Position numbers and translations under genes: made by a program. A stretch of 35,834 nucleotides of DNA from Clostridia bacterium (lineage in GTDB: Bacteria > Bacillota_A > Clostridia > Oscillospirales > UBA929). Positions 15,270 to 24,948 of the stretch are shown here, piece by piece. How positions within the stretch are numbered: the stretch's first letter is position 1; every line of letters starts with the position of its first letter. Location: contig BNZR01000004.1 of NCBI GenBank assembly GCA_026001245.1, positions 1-35,834 of the forward strand, written 5' to 3'. Below the pieces are notes generated by a model. The model saw only the letters and a program-made list of their open reading frames with translations, was not told the DNA's origin and did not search any database.

Positions 15270-15279
15270 GTGATTTTTC

Positions 15280-15975
15280 TTGGACGACTTTACCCAGATG
15301 ACCGAAAATACCCGCGAGGAAATTGTCGAGTTCGGCTCGCTTACCACCAAAAACAGCCGGGGCAATATCCATTGCCTTACCATCGTGGGGCAGGTGGAGG
15401 GACACCAGCTGCTGCCCTCCAACATCAAAAGCACGAAGTACGAGCATGTCATGCCCCAGCTGGCCGCCATTGAGGAAAGCGAGGAAATCGACGCGCTGTT
15501 GATTCTGCTTAACACCGTGGGGGGCGACATCGAGGCGGGGCTTGCGCTGGCCGAGCTGATTCGCGGCATGAAAAAGCCCACAGCGTCACTGGTGCTGGGG
15601 GGCGGGCACTCTATCGGCGTGCCGCTGGCCACCGCCGCCGCGCACTGCCTAATCGCGCCCACCGCCGCCATGACAATCCACCCGGTGCGCCTAAACGGCA
15701 CGGTAATCGGCGTGCCGCAAACATTCGCGTACTTCGAGCGCATACAGGAGCGCATTATAGAGTTTGTGACAGCCACCTCGCGGGTTGAGGAGAGCGTTCT
15801 GCGCAAGCTTATGCTGGCCACGGACGGCGCGTTGGCGGGCGACGTTGGCAGTGTTATCTACGGCGACCGCGCCGTTGAGCTGGGGATTGTGGACGCGACG
15901 GGCGGTCTGTCTGACGCGCTGGAGTATCTGCATGGCGAAATAGATCGCCGCCGCGCCGCCCGCGGTGTGAATTAA
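15280..15975 (+). CDS. tepA: TepA-type ClpP-fold serine protease (translocation-enhancing protein)
   Basis: This 231-residue protein has the ClpP/crotonase fold. The Gly-Gly-Gly-His-Ser-Ile-Gly motif places the nucleophile at Ser111, and Thr-Ile-His-Pro places the general base at His134. The upstream Leu-Asn-Thr-Val-Gly-Gly-Asp-Ile-Glu-Ala-Gly resembles the oxyanion-hole segment of the family. Length and the N-terminal FGSLTTKNSRGNIHCLTIVGQVEGH match TepA of Firmicutes, a cytoplasmic protease linked in Bacillus to protein export and spore-related processes. TTG is the start, with AGAGGTG about eight bases before. The gene is preceded by a hairpin overlapping its ribosome site and followed by an independent promoter for the kinase gene. 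Confidence 0.88.
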   Translation: MDDFTQMTENTREEIVEFGSLTTKNSRGNIHCLTIVGQVEGHQLLPSNIKSTKYEHVMPQLAAIEESEEIDALLILLNTVGGDIEAGLALAELIRGMKKPTASLVLGGGHSIGVPLATAAAHCLIAPTAAMTIHPVRLNGTVIGVPQTFAYFERIQERIIEFVTATSRVEESVLRKLMLATDGALAGDVGSVIYGDRAVELGIVDATGGLSDALEYLHGEIDRRRAARGVN

Positions 15976-15990
15976 GCCGCAAACTAACGC

Positions 15991-16019
15991 TTGCATTACC
16001 GCCTCCGTTGTGATAGAAT
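15991..16019 (+). promoter_or_regulatory. Promoter of the hybrid histidine kinase gene
   Basis: TTGCAT (15991-15996), a 17-base spacer and TAGAAT (16014-16019) with a preceding TGA form a good vegetative promoter. It lies about 40 bases before the kinase start. Confidence 0.7.
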
Positions 16020-16055
16020 AGTAGAGATACTTGTGATTTTTATTCTAATGGGGCG

Positions 16056-18155
16056 GTGATTGAAGGCATGGATGGGAAAACCGGCGAGCAGGTTATCGGC
16101 AAAAGCCCCTTGTTTGATTTAAGTCCGTTCCCCTGCGCCGTTATAGATCTTAACATGAACGTGGTGGAATGCAACGCGGCGGCGGTGCGTTACCTGCGAT
16201 GTGACTCGAAAGAAGCCTTTCGCCGGCATTTTGCCGAGTTTTTTACCACCGCCGTCCCCGAATACCAGCCCGATGGTAAGCGCTCCGTCAGCATGGCCTA
16301 CCGTATTCGCCGTATGTTTGAACACGGCGAAGATAACTTTGAAACCTGGCTTGTGGTGCATGGCGACATGCGCCCCGTTGATATGACTTTGCGTCACTTT
16401 CAGCTAAACGGCCAGACCGTAATAGCCATATATCTGTTGGACATGCTTAAGCTGGAACATGTTGACCAGCTTTTGGAGTATCACGGGCAGATGCTGGCCA
16501 CCGTTGCGCGTTGCGCGGAACGCTTGGTCGTCGCGCCCACCGAACAGATAGAGACGGCCGTGGAGGACGCGCTTATCGCGTTAGCCGCCGCGATAAACGC
16601 GAATCGAGCCTTGGTTTACCGCAGTGTGTCGAATGTGGCCAACACCGCCGAGCTGCTGTTTTGGACGTCTTCACTGCCCGACGACCCGGGCGGCAAAATC
16701 GGCGTAAGCCACTTCGGGCAGCATCTGCCCAACTTTATCGAGCAGCTGAAAAGCGGCGAGATCATAAACGCCAAGGTCGCCGAAATGCCCGCGCAAGAGA
16801 AGGCCATGTTTCAAAGCATACACGCCAAAAGCGCGCTGATGGTTCCGATAAACATAAGCGGGGAAATGTGGGGCTTTGTGGCCTTTGAGGATTGCTTTAC
16901 CGAGCGGATTTTCACAACGGTCGAGCAGGCCATTATGCGCTCCGGTGCCATGCTTGTCGTGGCGTGCATAAAGCGTATGGAGATAACAAACAACCTTATC
17001 GCGGCGCGTGAGGACGCGCTTGAAAGCAGTAAGGCCAAAAGCCTGTTTTTGGCCAATATGAGCCACGAAATCCGCACCCCCATGAACGCGATAATCGGCA
17101 TGGCGGCGGTGGCTCGTGGCGCAGAAAGCGGCAAAATCTACGACTGCTTGGAAAAAATCGAAGGCGCCTCAAAGCTGTTGCTGGGGATTATCAACGACGT
17201 GCTGGACATGTCTAAAATCGAGGCGGGCAAGTTTGACTTGGAATACCACCCGTTCTCGTTCCGCCGCGTTATGCGCAGTATCCTGAATATCAACGAGGGG
17301 CGCGCCAAGGCCAAACGCCTGAAACTGCATATGGACACGGAGGACAACGTCCCCGATACGTTTATCGGCGACGACATGCGCCTGTCCCAAATTATCAACA
17401 ACTTGGTGGGCAACGCCGTAAAGTTCACCCCGTCGGGCGGCGAGATACATGTGTCGGCGTGGGAGCGGGGGCGCGAGGACGACATGGTGCGCGTGGAAAT
17501 ATCCGTGCGCGACACGGGGATTGGCATCCCCGAAAACAAGCTGGACAGCGTGTTCAACGCTTTCGACCAAGCGGATTCATCGGTGAATCGGCGGTACGGC
17601 GGCACGGGGCTGGGGCTGGCGATTTCAAAAAGCTTTGTCGAGGCGATGTCCGGCCATATCGCGGTGAATAGCACCCCCGGCCAGGGCAGTACGTTCACCT
17701 TTGACATTCTGTTGGCGATAGGCACGGGGGCGGTCGAGGAGATGTCCGCGAAAACGATGGTGGACTACGACTTCACGGGCAAAAAAATTCTGCTGGCCGA
17801 GGATTTGGAAATAAACCGCGAGATTTTGATAGCCCTTATGGAGCCTATCGGCGTGGAATTCGACTCGGCGGAGGACGGTATCGCCACGCTGAAGCTGTTC
17901 GAGCGCAACCAATACGACCTTATATTGATGGACGTGCAAATGCCGCGCATGGACGGCTATGAGGCCACGCGCCAGATACGGCGTATCGAGCGGGAGCGCG
18001 GCTGGAAGCACACGCCCATACTGGCCATGACCGCAAACGCGTTCGCCGAGGACGTTCAGCGTTGTATAGAGTCGGGCATGGACGACCACGCCGCGAAGCC
18101 CATAGAGATGGACACGTTGCTGCCCAAAATGGAAAAGCTTATGGCGGAGGGGTGA
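16056..18155 (+). CDS. Cytosolic hybrid histidine kinase (PAS-GAF-HisKA-HATPase-REC)
   Basis: The protein is 699 residues if started at GTG 16056; ATG 16068 (four codons in) is a near-equal alternative. There are no membrane helices. A PAS-like region (about 20-130) is followed by a GAF-like region (about 165-310), the HisKA box Ser-His-Glu-Ile-Arg-Thr-Pro-Met-Asn with phospho-acceptor His337, an HATPase domain with the G1 box Asp-Thr-Gly-Ile-Gly-Ile-Pro and G2 box Gly-Gly-Thr-Gly-Leu-Gly-Leu, and a receiver domain with phospho-acceptor Asp626 in Leu-Met-Asp-Val-Gln-Met-Pro. No response regulator with an output domain or Hpt protein is adjacent, so its target is unknown. The GNAT gene follows by six bases and is probably co-transcribed. 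Confidence 0.9.
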   Translation: MIEGMDGKTGEQVIGKSPLFDLSPFPCAVIDLNMNVVECNAAAVRYLRCDSKEAFRRHFAEFFTTAVPEYQPDGKRSVSMAYRIRRMFEHGEDNFETWLVVHGDMRPVDMTLRHFQLNGQTVIAIYLLDMLKLEHVDQLLEYHGQMLATVARCAERLVVAPTEQIETAVEDALIALAAAINANRALVYRSVSNVANTAELLFWTSSLPDDPGGKIGVSHFGQHLPNFIEQLKSGEIINAKVAEMPAQEKAMFQSIHAKSALMVPINISGEMWGFVAFEDCFTERIFTTVEQAIMRSGAMLVVACIKRMEITNNLIAAREDALESSKAKSLFLANMSHEIRTPMNAIIGMAAVARGAESGKIYDCLEKIEGASKLLLGIINDVLDMSKIEAGKFDLEYHPFSFRRVMRSILNINEGRAKAKRLKLHMDTEDNVPDTFIGDDMRLSQIINNLVGNAVKFTPSGGEIHVSAWERGREDDMVRVEISVRDTGIGIPENKLDSVFNAFDQADSSVNRRYGGTGLGLAISKSFVEAMSGHIAVNSTPGQGSTFTFDILLAIGTGAVEEMSAKTMVDYDFTGKKILLAEDLEINREILIALMEPIGVEFDSAEDGIATLKLFERNQYDLILMDVQMPRMDGYEATRQIRRIERERGWKHTPILAMTANAFAEDVQRCIESGMDDHAAKPIEMDTLLPKMEKLMAEG

Positions 18156-18161
18156 CGGGGT

Positions 18162-18629
18162 TTGGATATACGTTTTGCCTTGGAGGGGGACGCGCCTTTT
18201 ATTATTGACTTGCTGGGGCAGGTGCTAAAGCTTCACAACGCCGGGCGGCCCGATTTGTTTCGGGAGCGCGGCGGCAAGTACGATTTGCAGAATATTTTGG
18301 ACATGATTGCGGACGCGGAGCGGCCTGTTTTTATCGCGCAGGCCGACGGGGTTTGCTTGGGGTACGCGCTGTGCGCGATACGCCGCAGGCGCGGGCATCC
18401 TGTGTTTTGGGATCGCGACACGCTGTACATAGACGACCTGTGCGTGGACGAAAATCATCGCGGCGGCGGGGTCGGCGCGGCGCTGATGGAGCATTGCAAA
18501 AGCTATGCGCGTGAGATTGGTTGCGCGAGTATCGAGCTGAACGTGTGGGATTGCAATCAAAGCGCAACACGGTTCTACGAGCGGCAGGGGTTTAAAATGC
18601 TGGCTAGGATCATGGAGTTGGGGGTGTAG
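18162..18629 (+). CDS. GNAT-family N-acetyltransferase
   Basis: This 155-residue protein has the GNAT fold order: an N-terminal Asp-Ile-Arg-Phe-Ala strand, a beta hairpin, the acetyl-CoA pyrophosphate loop Arg-Gly-Gly-Gly-Val-Gly-Ala-Ala-Leu (about 104-112) after the Leu-Cys-Val-Asp-Glu strand, and a C-terminal Ala-Thr-Arg-Phe-Tyr-Glu-Arg-Gln-Gly-Phe motif. It transfers acetyl from acetyl-CoA to an amine; the substrate cannot be read from the sequence. The start is TTG with GGAGGGG upstream. It follows the kinase by six bases and converges on the second fic gene, with only seven bases between stops and no visible terminator. Confidence 0.88.
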   Translation: MDIRFALEGDAPFIIDLLGQVLKLHNAGRPDLFRERGGKYDLQNILDMIADAERPVFIAQADGVCLGYALCAIRRRRGHPVFWDRDTLYIDDLCVDENHRGGGVGAALMEHCKSYAREIGCASIELNVWDCNQSATRFYERQGFKMLARIMELGV

Positions 18630-18636
18630 GCCTAAT

Positions 18637-19383
18637 TCAGGGGCGCGGAATCTTCAACAGCCGCATAATTTCCTTTTCGCTCTCCAACACCCGCTCGGCT
18701 ATAAAATCGCAAAAAGTCGCGGCATCTCCCCGCGATTGATACCCTCTAATCGCCGACAGATACTCGGCGCGCAGGACGGGCGGCACCACAGCCGGAAGAT
18801 ACCCGTCTTGAATCAGCGCGGCGTTTAGCAACAGCCGCGCCACGCGCCCGTTGCCGTCTACAAACGGATGAATAGTCACAAATTTCAGGTGTAGCATGGC
18901 GGCGTAGCTTACGGGGTGCGCTTTGCCGCGCTCGGTCTCGCCCCACCGCTCAAGCTCCGCCATAAGACCCGGAAGCTCCGCCGGCGCGGGAAATTCGTAA
19001 TCCGACCCGGTAACGATAATATTCACATCGCGCCACACGCCGGCGCGGTTTTCATCTATAGCCTTGAAAAACAGGCGATGAAGCGTTTTGACGTCCTCCG
19101 TGGTAACACGCAGCGCCCCTAAAAGCCCGAACATGTAATCGTACGCCAGCGAATGCCCGACGGCCTCGAACGTGTCCCTCAGCGGTCTGCCGCCGACCGT
19201 CAGCCCGTCCTCCAAAAGCACCTTTGTCTCAATCTCGGTCAGCGAATTGCCCTCCAAGGCGTTTGACGACCAGGTAAGCCCGATGCGGTAGTACTCCCGC
19301 AGCTGGCGCAGGGTGCCGCCCTCAAACGGGCGCACCGCGTCAATGGCCGCCTTGTTCAAGTCAAGCCGCTCGTATGTCGTCAT
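18637..19383 (-). CDS. Fic-family protein (class II) at the end of the purine/nitrogen operon
   Basis: This 248-residue protein carries His-Pro-Phe-Val-Asp-Gly-Asn-Gly-Arg with catalytic His172, and the inhibitory motif Ser-Asn-Ala-Leu-Glu-Gly-Asn (Ser40 to Asn46), which makes it class II. Unlike the fic gene at 4.6 kb it has no C-terminal winged helix. The ATG at 19383 lies four bases after the guaA stop, so it should be translated from the same message. Fic enzymes modify proteins with AMP or related groups. Whether the target is one of the nucleotide-metabolism enzymes encoded upstream is speculative. The two Fic proteins in the window share only the core motif to my eye and are not recent copies. 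Confidence 0.88.
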   Translation of the reverse strand: MTTYERLDLNKAAIDAVRPFEGGTLRQLREYYRIGLTWSSNALEGNSLTEIETKVLLEDGLTVGGRPLRDTFEAVGHSLAYDYMFGLLGALRVTTEDVKTLHRLFFKAIDENRAGVWRDVNIIVTGSDYEFPAPAELPGLMAELERWGETERGKAHPVSYAAMLHLKFVTIHPFVDGNGRVARLLLNAALIQDGYLPAVVPPVLRAEYLSAIRGYQSRGDAATFCDFIAERVLESEKEIMRLLKIPRP

Positions 19384-19387
19384 GGTG

Positions 19388-20905
19388 TCACTCCCACTCG
19401 ATTGTAGCCGGGGGCTTTGTCGTCACGTCATATACAATCCGATTCACATGCTTTACCTCGTTGACAATCCGCGTACACACCTTTGCAAGCACGTCATACG
19501 GTATCCGCGCAAAATCCGCCGTCATGAAGTCCGTTGTGGTCACGCCGCGCAGTGCCAGCGTGTAGTCGTACGTGCGAAAGTCGCCCATCACGCCCACCGA
19601 GCGCATATCCGTCAGCACCGCAAAGTATTGATGTATCTCCAGCTCCGCGTTTTGCACCTCTTCGCGGAAGATAGCGTCCGCCTCGCGCAGAATCGCGGCC
19701 TTATCCTGCGTTACCTCGCCGATTATGCGTATGGCAAGCCCCGGGCCGGGGAACGGCTGGCGATCCACCATAAAGTCCGGCAACCCCAGCTGCCGCCCAA
19801 GGCGGCGCACCTCGTCCTTGAACAACAGCCGCAACGGCTCCACAACGCCCTCAAAGCCCATGTCTGCGGGCAAACCGCCCACGTTGTGATGGCTTTTGAT
19901 TACCGCCGCGCCGCCCGCGCCGCCGCTTTCGATAACGTCCGGATAGATAGTCCCCTGCGCCAAAAATTCCGCGCCGCCCTCGGCTTTCGCCGATTCCTCA
20001 AACACGCGGATAAACTCCGCGCCAATGATTTTGCGCTTGGTCTCCGGCTCGACAACGCCGGACAGCTTCGCGAAAAATCGCTCGCCCGCGTTCACACGCC
20101 GCAGGGTCAGGTCAAAATCCGCGAAGGCCGCCTCAACCTCATCGCCCTCGTTCTTGCGCATAAGCCCGTGGTCAACAAAAATGCACACCAATTTCTCCCC
20201 GACAGCCTTTGACAGCAACGCCGCCGCGACAGCCGAATCCACGCCGCCGGACAGCCCCAACAGCACGCGCCCCGCGCCCACGCGCTTTTTGATGTCGGCA
20301 ATCATGGTTTTGGCGTACTCGTCCATAGTCCAGTCGCCGATTGCACCACATACGTCATACAAGAAGTTTTTCAGCACCGCATGACCATACGCGCTGTGGG
20401 TAACCTCCGGGTGAAACTGCACAGCGCACAGGCTTTCGCGCTGTATCGCGGCATTAGGACAATCGTGAGTGGACGCGATTGTTTTAAAGCCGTCGGGCGG
20501 CGTGATAATCGCGTCGCCGTGGCTCATCCATGTCACGCTGTCGGGGACGTTTGCAAAAATCTTCGCGGAGCGGTCAAAGGTCGTCTCTGTCTGACCGTAT
20601 TCGCTCTTTGCGGACGCGACCTTGCCCCCCAGCACATGCGCAATAAGGTGTGCGCCGTAGCAAATCCCCAAAATCGGGACGTTTAGCTCGAACAGCTCGC
20701 GCCCGACCGTGGGCGAATCCGCGCCATAGACGCTGTTGGGCCCGCCCGTGAGGATAACGCCGATAGGCTTACGCTCCCGCACGGTCTCAATGGCGCGGCC
20801 GTGCTGAATAATCTCGCAATAAACATTGTGGTCGCGCACGCGCCGCGCTATAAGATGGCTGTATTGCCCGCCAAAGTCGATTACCAGCACCAATTGATTG
20901 CTCAT
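19388..20905 (-). CDS. guaA: GMP synthase (glutamine-hydrolysing)
   Basis: From ATG 20905 the protein is 505 residues, close to the normal length. The class I amidotransferase domain has Cys82 in Gly-Ile-Cys-Tyr-Gly-Ala-His and the Phe-His-Pro-Glu-Val triad motif. The ATP pyrophosphatase domain has the P-loop Ser-Gly-Gly-Val-Asp-Ser, and the C-terminal dimerisation domain ends with the expected acidic Trp-Glu. It converts XMP to GMP using glutamine. The open frame extends 41 codons upstream, but these overlap dapF in another frame and do not resemble GuaA. ATG 20905 overlaps the upstream stop (ATGA), with a GGAG-type ribosome site just before. Confidence 0.97.
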   Translation of the reverse strand: MSNQLVLVIDFGGQYSHLIARRVRDHNVYCEIIQHGRAIETVRERKPIGVILTGGPNSVYGADSPTVGRELFELNVPILGICYGAHLIAHVLGGKVASAKSEYGQTETTFDRSAKIFANVPDSVTWMSHGDAIITPPDGFKTIASTHDCPNAAIQRESLCAVQFHPEVTHSAYGHAVLKNFLYDVCGAIGDWTMDEYAKTMIADIKKRVGAGRVLLGLSGGVDSAVAAALLSKAVGEKLVCIFVDHGLMRKNEGDEVEAAFADFDLTLRRVNAGERFFAKLSGVVEPETKRKIIGAEFIRVFEESAKAEGGAEFLAQGTIYPDVIESGGAGGAAVIKSHHNVGGLPADMGFEGVVEPLRLLFKDEVRRLGRQLGLPDFMVDRQPFPGPGLAIRIIGEVTQDKAAILREADAIFREEVQNAELEIHQYFAVLTDMRSVGVMGDFRTYDYTLALRGVTTTDFMTADFARIPYDVLAKVCTRIVNEVKHVNRIVYDVTTKPPATIEWE

Positions 20906-23900
20906 ATCTCCACAGTCCCCTCGTAAACAGTTTCCGCCGCGCCCGTCATCAGCACGCGCTCGTCGGTGTAGTTCACCGTCAAATCGCCGCCCACAAGCAT
21001 AACGCGCACGTCCGTGCCGCTGTCGCATATATTATTCGCCACCGCCGCCGCGACAACCGCGCACGCGCCAGTCCCGCAGGCATGGGTCTCGCCGCTTCCG
21101 CGCTCCCACACGCGCATTTTCAGCGTGCGGCGGTCGATAACCTCAACAAACTCCGTGTTTACGCGATCCGGGAACAGCGGGTTAAACTCGAATTTCGGCC
21201 CCAAATCGTCAAGATTCAGCGCGTCAACGCCGTCCATAAACGTAACGCAATGCGGATTGCCCATGGATACGCAGGTCACCGCGTAATTCTTGCCGTCCAC
21301 GGAAATCTCGCGATTGACAACGCGCTCTCCCTCCAGCTTGACCGGCACCTCGGCGGGAGTCCACACCGCCGCGCCCATGTCCACCGTGGCGGTAGTGGCG
21401 TAGCCGCCCCGTGTGCGCAGGCTGATTGCGCGGATACCGCTAAGCGTTTCGACAGTAAGCTTGGTGCGGTTGACAAGGCCGTTGTCGTACAGATATTTGG
21501 CCACGCAACGTATGCCGTTGCCGCACATCTTGCCCTCACTGCCGTCAAGGTTGAACATCTGCATACGCGCGTCCGCAACCTTTGAGGGGCGAATCAGGAT
21601 AACCCCGTCGCCGCCCACACCCAGCCGCCTGTCGGACAGAAACACCGACAGGCTCTCCGGCGAGTTTATCTCCTGCTCGAAGCAATTGATGTAGATGTAA
21701 TCGTTGCCCAAGCCCTGCATTTTGGTGAATTTAAGCTTCATCTTGCGGCTTCTAAGGTGATTTATATCCACAAGCTCCGTGTTGCGCTCGCTGTAGCGGC
21801 TACGAAGACTGTCGGCCAGCGCCCCCGCCGTGTCCAGCGAGGTCAGGCACGGAATCCCCAGCAGACAGGCCTTGCGGCGAATCTTAACGCTGTCCCGCGC
21901 CGGGTCGCGCCCCTTGGCCGACGTTGAGATTACATAGCTTATCGCGCCGCTTTCCAGCACGTTTATGATGTTATCGGGCGCGTCGTCCTCGGATTTATGC
22001 ACTTTTTGCACCTCTGTCACGCTAAGCCCCGACCGGCGGCACACCTCGGCTGTACTGCGCGTGGCGTACAGCTTAAAGCCCATCCGCGCGAACTTTTTGG
22101 CAACGTCCGCAACCTCGGATTTGTCGGTTTTGCGCACGGTTATCAGCACGCCGCCGTCCCGCCGCATGTTGTACCCCGCCGCCACCAAGGCCTTGAACAG
22201 AGCCTCCTCTAGATTTTTACCAAGCCCCAACACCTCGCCCGTGGACTTCATCTCCGGCCCCAGCTGCGTATCAACGTCTGTAAGCTTCTCGAATGAAAAC
22301 ACCGGGGCCTTTACCGCCGTGTAGGGCGAGTTGGGGCGCAGTCCCACGCCGTAGCCTAGGTCGGCAAGCGGCTCGTTCATGATAACCCGCGTGGCCAGCT
22401 CGCAAATCGGCACGCCTGTCACCTTGCTAAGATACGGCACGGTGCGCGAGGCGCGGGGGTTTACCTCGATAACAAACACCTCGCCGTGCGCCACGATGTA
22501 TTGCAAATTCATCAATCCGCGCACCTTTAGCGCAAGGCAAAGGCGGCGCGTGATCTCCGTCACCCGTGCGGCCAGCAAATCGCCCACACTGGGCGCGGGA
22601 TACACCGCGATAGAGTCGCCGGAGTGTACGCCCGTGCGCTCCACATGCTCCATAATGCCGGGGATCAGAATGTCCTCCCCGTCGCAAATCGCGTCCACCT
22701 CAATCTCAAGCCCCGCAATGTACTGGTCTATCAGCACAATATTGTCGGGGTTGCCGCGCAGAATAACCTCCATATACTCGATAATATCCGCGCGTTCGTG
22801 CGCGATAATCATGTTCTGGCCGCCCAGCACGTACGAGGGGCGCATAAGCACGGGATACCCCAGCCGCTCCGCCGCGGCCAAGGCCTGCGATTCCGTGCGC
22901 ACGGTCTCGCCCTTGGGGCGCTTGATGTTCAGGCTTTCCAACAGCGCGTCAAACCGCGCCCTGTCCTCGGCCTCGTCTATGCTGTCCGCCGAGGTGCCTA
23001 AAATCGGCACGTTATTGTCGCGAAAGGTTTTGGTAAGCCTGATAGCGGTCTGGCCGCCGAAGGCCACTATCACGCCGACAGGTTTTTCTATGCGTATGAT
23101 ATTCAGCGCGTCCTCCGGGGTTAGCGGCTCGAAGTACAGCCTGTCCGCCGTGTCGAAATCTGTCGAGACGGTTTCGGGGTTGTTGTTGATAATCGCCACT
23201 TGATACCCCAGCTTGCGCAAAGCCCATACGCAATGCACGCTGGCATAGTCGAACTCTATCCCCTGCCCGATACGAATCGGCCCCGACCCGACCACCACAA
23301 CGGTAGGCTTGGCGCTGTCGATAAGCTCGGAAGCTTCGCACATCTCCGCGTCATAAGTCGCGTAGAAATATGGCGTTTCGGCGCGGAACTCGGCGGCGCA
23401 GGTGTCCACCATGCGATAAACGGGGTGGATTTTCGCAACCTCCAGCGGCTTGCCGGACAGCTTTTCGATAGTCGCGTCCAAAAATCCGGCCTTTTTGGCG
23501 CGAAGATAAATCTCATCTGTAATCTTAAGCGACAGGCCGCGCTCGATGTCCACAAGATTTTTTAAGCGGTGCAAGAACCACTCGTCAATCATGGTAAGCT
23601 GGTGCAAGTCCTCAACGGGGACACCGCGTGACAACGCCTCGTACACCACAAAAATCCGCTCGTCGGTGGTATGCTCCAGCTCCTCAAAAATCCGCTCGTC
23701 AGAGTAGTGGGACAGCTTGGGCAGGCGCAGTGTTGTCAGTCCGATTTCCGCGCCGCGCACGGCTTTCATAAGGGCAAGCTCAAAACTGTCGGCGATAGTC
23801 ATAACCTCGCCCGTGGCTTTCATCTGCGTCCCCAGCTCGTTCTTGGCGTAGACGAATTTGTCAAACGGCCACTTGGGGAACTTAAGCGCGATGTAGTCCA

Positions 23901-24948
23901 GCGTGGGTTCAAACGCCGCCGAGGTTTTGCCCGTAACCTCGCTGATAATCTCGTCCAGCGTAAAGCCTATGGCAATCTTCGCGGCGACTTTGGCTATCGG
24001 ATAGCCCGTGGCCTTTGAGGCCAGCGCGGACGAGCGCGACACGCGGGGGTTGACCTCGATCACCGCGTACTCAAAGCTCTCCGGGTTCAGCGCGAACTGG
24101 CAGTTACAGCCGCCCTCAACGCCCAAGGCCTGTATGATATTAAGCGCGGCGGTGCGTAACATCTGATACTCGCGGTCGGCAAGGGTAAGCGCGGGGGCGA
24201 CCACAATGCTGTCGCCTGTGTGAATCCCAACGGGGTCTAGGTTTTCCATGGAACACACCGCAACGCTGTTGCCGCGGCTGTCGCGCATAACCTCGAACTC
24301 TATCTCTTTCCAGCCGGATATGCAACGCTCGACCAAAATCTGCGTTATCGGGGACTGCATAAGCCCGTTTTTGGCTATCTCACGCAGACTACGCTCATCC
24401 TTGGCGATACCGCCCCCCGACCCGCCCAGCGTAAACGCGGGACGCACAATCACGGGGTAGCCGATCTCACGCGCAAAATCCGCCGCCGCCTGTACGGTGG
24501 TGACCACCTCTGACGCCACGCAGGGTTGGTTGATTTTCTCCATGGTCTCTTTGAATTGCAAGCGATCCTCGGCTTTGTCGATGGTTTCAGGGGACGCGCC
24601 CAGCAAGCGCACGTTGTGCCGCGCCAAAAAGCCGCTTTTGGCCAGCTGCATACAAAGCGTCAGCCCCGTTTGGCCGCCCAAGCCCGATAATATGCTGTCC
24701 GGGCGTTCCTTTTCGATTATGCGCTGTAGTGTGGTGATGGTAAGCGGCTCGATGTAGATATTGTCGGCCATGGCGTTATCGGTCATAATCGTGGCGGGGT
24801 TGGAGTTTACCAAGATAACCTCCACGCCATTTTCGCGCAGGGCGCGGCAGGCCTGCGTCCCCGCGTAGTCGAATTCGGCGGCTTGGCCGATAACTATCGG
24901 GCCCGACCCGATAACCAACACGCGGCGAATTGTCATGTCTCTAGGCAT
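20902..24948 (-). CDS. carB-dapF: Carbamoyl-phosphate synthase large subunit fused to diaminopimelate epimerase
   Basis: One uninterrupted 1348-residue frame encodes two complete enzymes. Residues 1-1069 are CarB: a start with [13 protein letters not shown], two ATP-grasp halves, and the MGS-like allosteric domain ending near Val-Asp-Ile-Asn-His-Leu-Arg. With no linker, residues 1070-1348 are DapF, starting [15 protein letters not shown]. Both catalytic cysteines are present at DapF positions 73 (MCGNG) and 222 (HACGTG). The join is at 21741/21742. CarB makes carbamoyl phosphate for arginine and pyrimidines; DapF makes meso-diaminopimelate for lysine and peptidoglycan. The internal DapF ATG has only a weak ribosome site, so a fusion or a lost carB stop are both possible. 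The start overlaps carA by eight bases. Confidence 0.9.
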   Translation of the reverse strand: MPRDMTIRRVLVIGSGPIVIGQAAEFDYAGTQACRALRENGVEVILVNSNPATIMTDNAMADNIYIEPLTITTLQRIIEKERPDSILSGLGGQTGLTLCMQLAKSGFLARHNVRLLGASPETIDKAEDRLQFKETMEKINQPCVASEVVTTVQAAADFAREIGYPVIVRPAFTLGGSGGGIAKDERSLREIAKNGLMQSPITQILVERCISGWKEIEFEVMRDSRGNSVAVCSMENLDPVGIHTGDSIVVAPALTLADREYQMLRTAALNIIQALGVEGGCNCQFALNPESFEYAVIEVNPRVSRSSALASKATGYPIAKVAAKIAIGFTLDEIISEVTGKTSAAFEPTLDYIALKFPKWPFDKFVYAKNELGTQMKATGEVMTIADSFELALMKAVRGAEIGLTTLRLPKLSHYSDERIFEELEHTTDERIFVVYEALSRGVPVEDLHQLTMIDEWFLHRLKNLVDIERGLSLKITDEIYLRAKKAGFLDATIEKLSGKPLEVAKIHPVYRMVDTCAAEFRAETPYFYATYDAEMCEASELIDSAKPTVVVVGSGPIRIGQGIEFDYASVHCVWALRKLGYQVAIINNNPETVSTDFDTADRLYFEPLTPEDALNIIRIEKPVGVIVAFGGQTAIRLTKTFRDNNVPILGTSADSIDEAEDRARFDALLESLNIKRPKGETVRTESQALAAAERLGYPVLMRPSYVLGGQNMIIAHERADIIEYMEVILRGNPDNIVLIDQYIAGLEIEVDAICDGEDILIPGIMEHVERTGVHSGDSIAVYPAPSVGDLLAARVTEITRRLCLALKVRGLMNLQYIVAHGEVFVIEVNPRASRTVPYLSKVTGVPICELATRVIMNEPLADLGYGVGLRPNSPYTAVKAPVFSFEKLTDVDTQLGPEMKSTGEVLGLGKNLEEALFKALVAAGYNMRRDGGVLITVRKTDKSEVADVAKKFARMGFKLYATRSTAEVCRRSGLSVTEVQKVHKSEDDAPDNIINVLESGAISYVISTSAKGRDPARDSVKIRRKACLLGIPCLTSLDTAGALADSLRSRYSERNTELVDINHLRSRKMKLKFTKMQGLGNDYIYINCFEQEINSPESLSVFLSDRRLGVGGDGVILIRPSKVADARMQMFNLDGSEGKMCGNGIRCVAKYLYDNGLVNRTKLTVETLSGIRAISLRTRGGYATTATVDMGAAVWTPAEVPVKLEGERVVNREISVDGKNYAVTCVSMGNPHCVTFMDGVDALNLDDLGPKFEFNPLFPDRVNTEFVEVIDRRTLKMRVWERGSGETHACGTGACAVVAAAVANNICDSGTDVRVMLVGGDLTVNYTDERVLMTGAAETVYEGTVEI

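Noticed and set aside
15027..15821. A 264-codon minus-strand frame across the lipoprotein/tepA boundary
   Set aside because: It runs antisense through two supported genes and the hairpin between them, and its composition is Ser/Arg-rich shadow type.
19313..20212. A 299-codon plus-strand frame opposite guaA
   Set aside because: It is a shadow of GMP synthase with no motif and no promoter of its own.
20906..21028. A 41-codon N-terminal extension of guaA
   Set aside because: It overlaps dapF in another frame, is Arg/Gly-rich and unlike GuaA. ATG 20905 with its ATGA overlap and ribosome site is the natural start.
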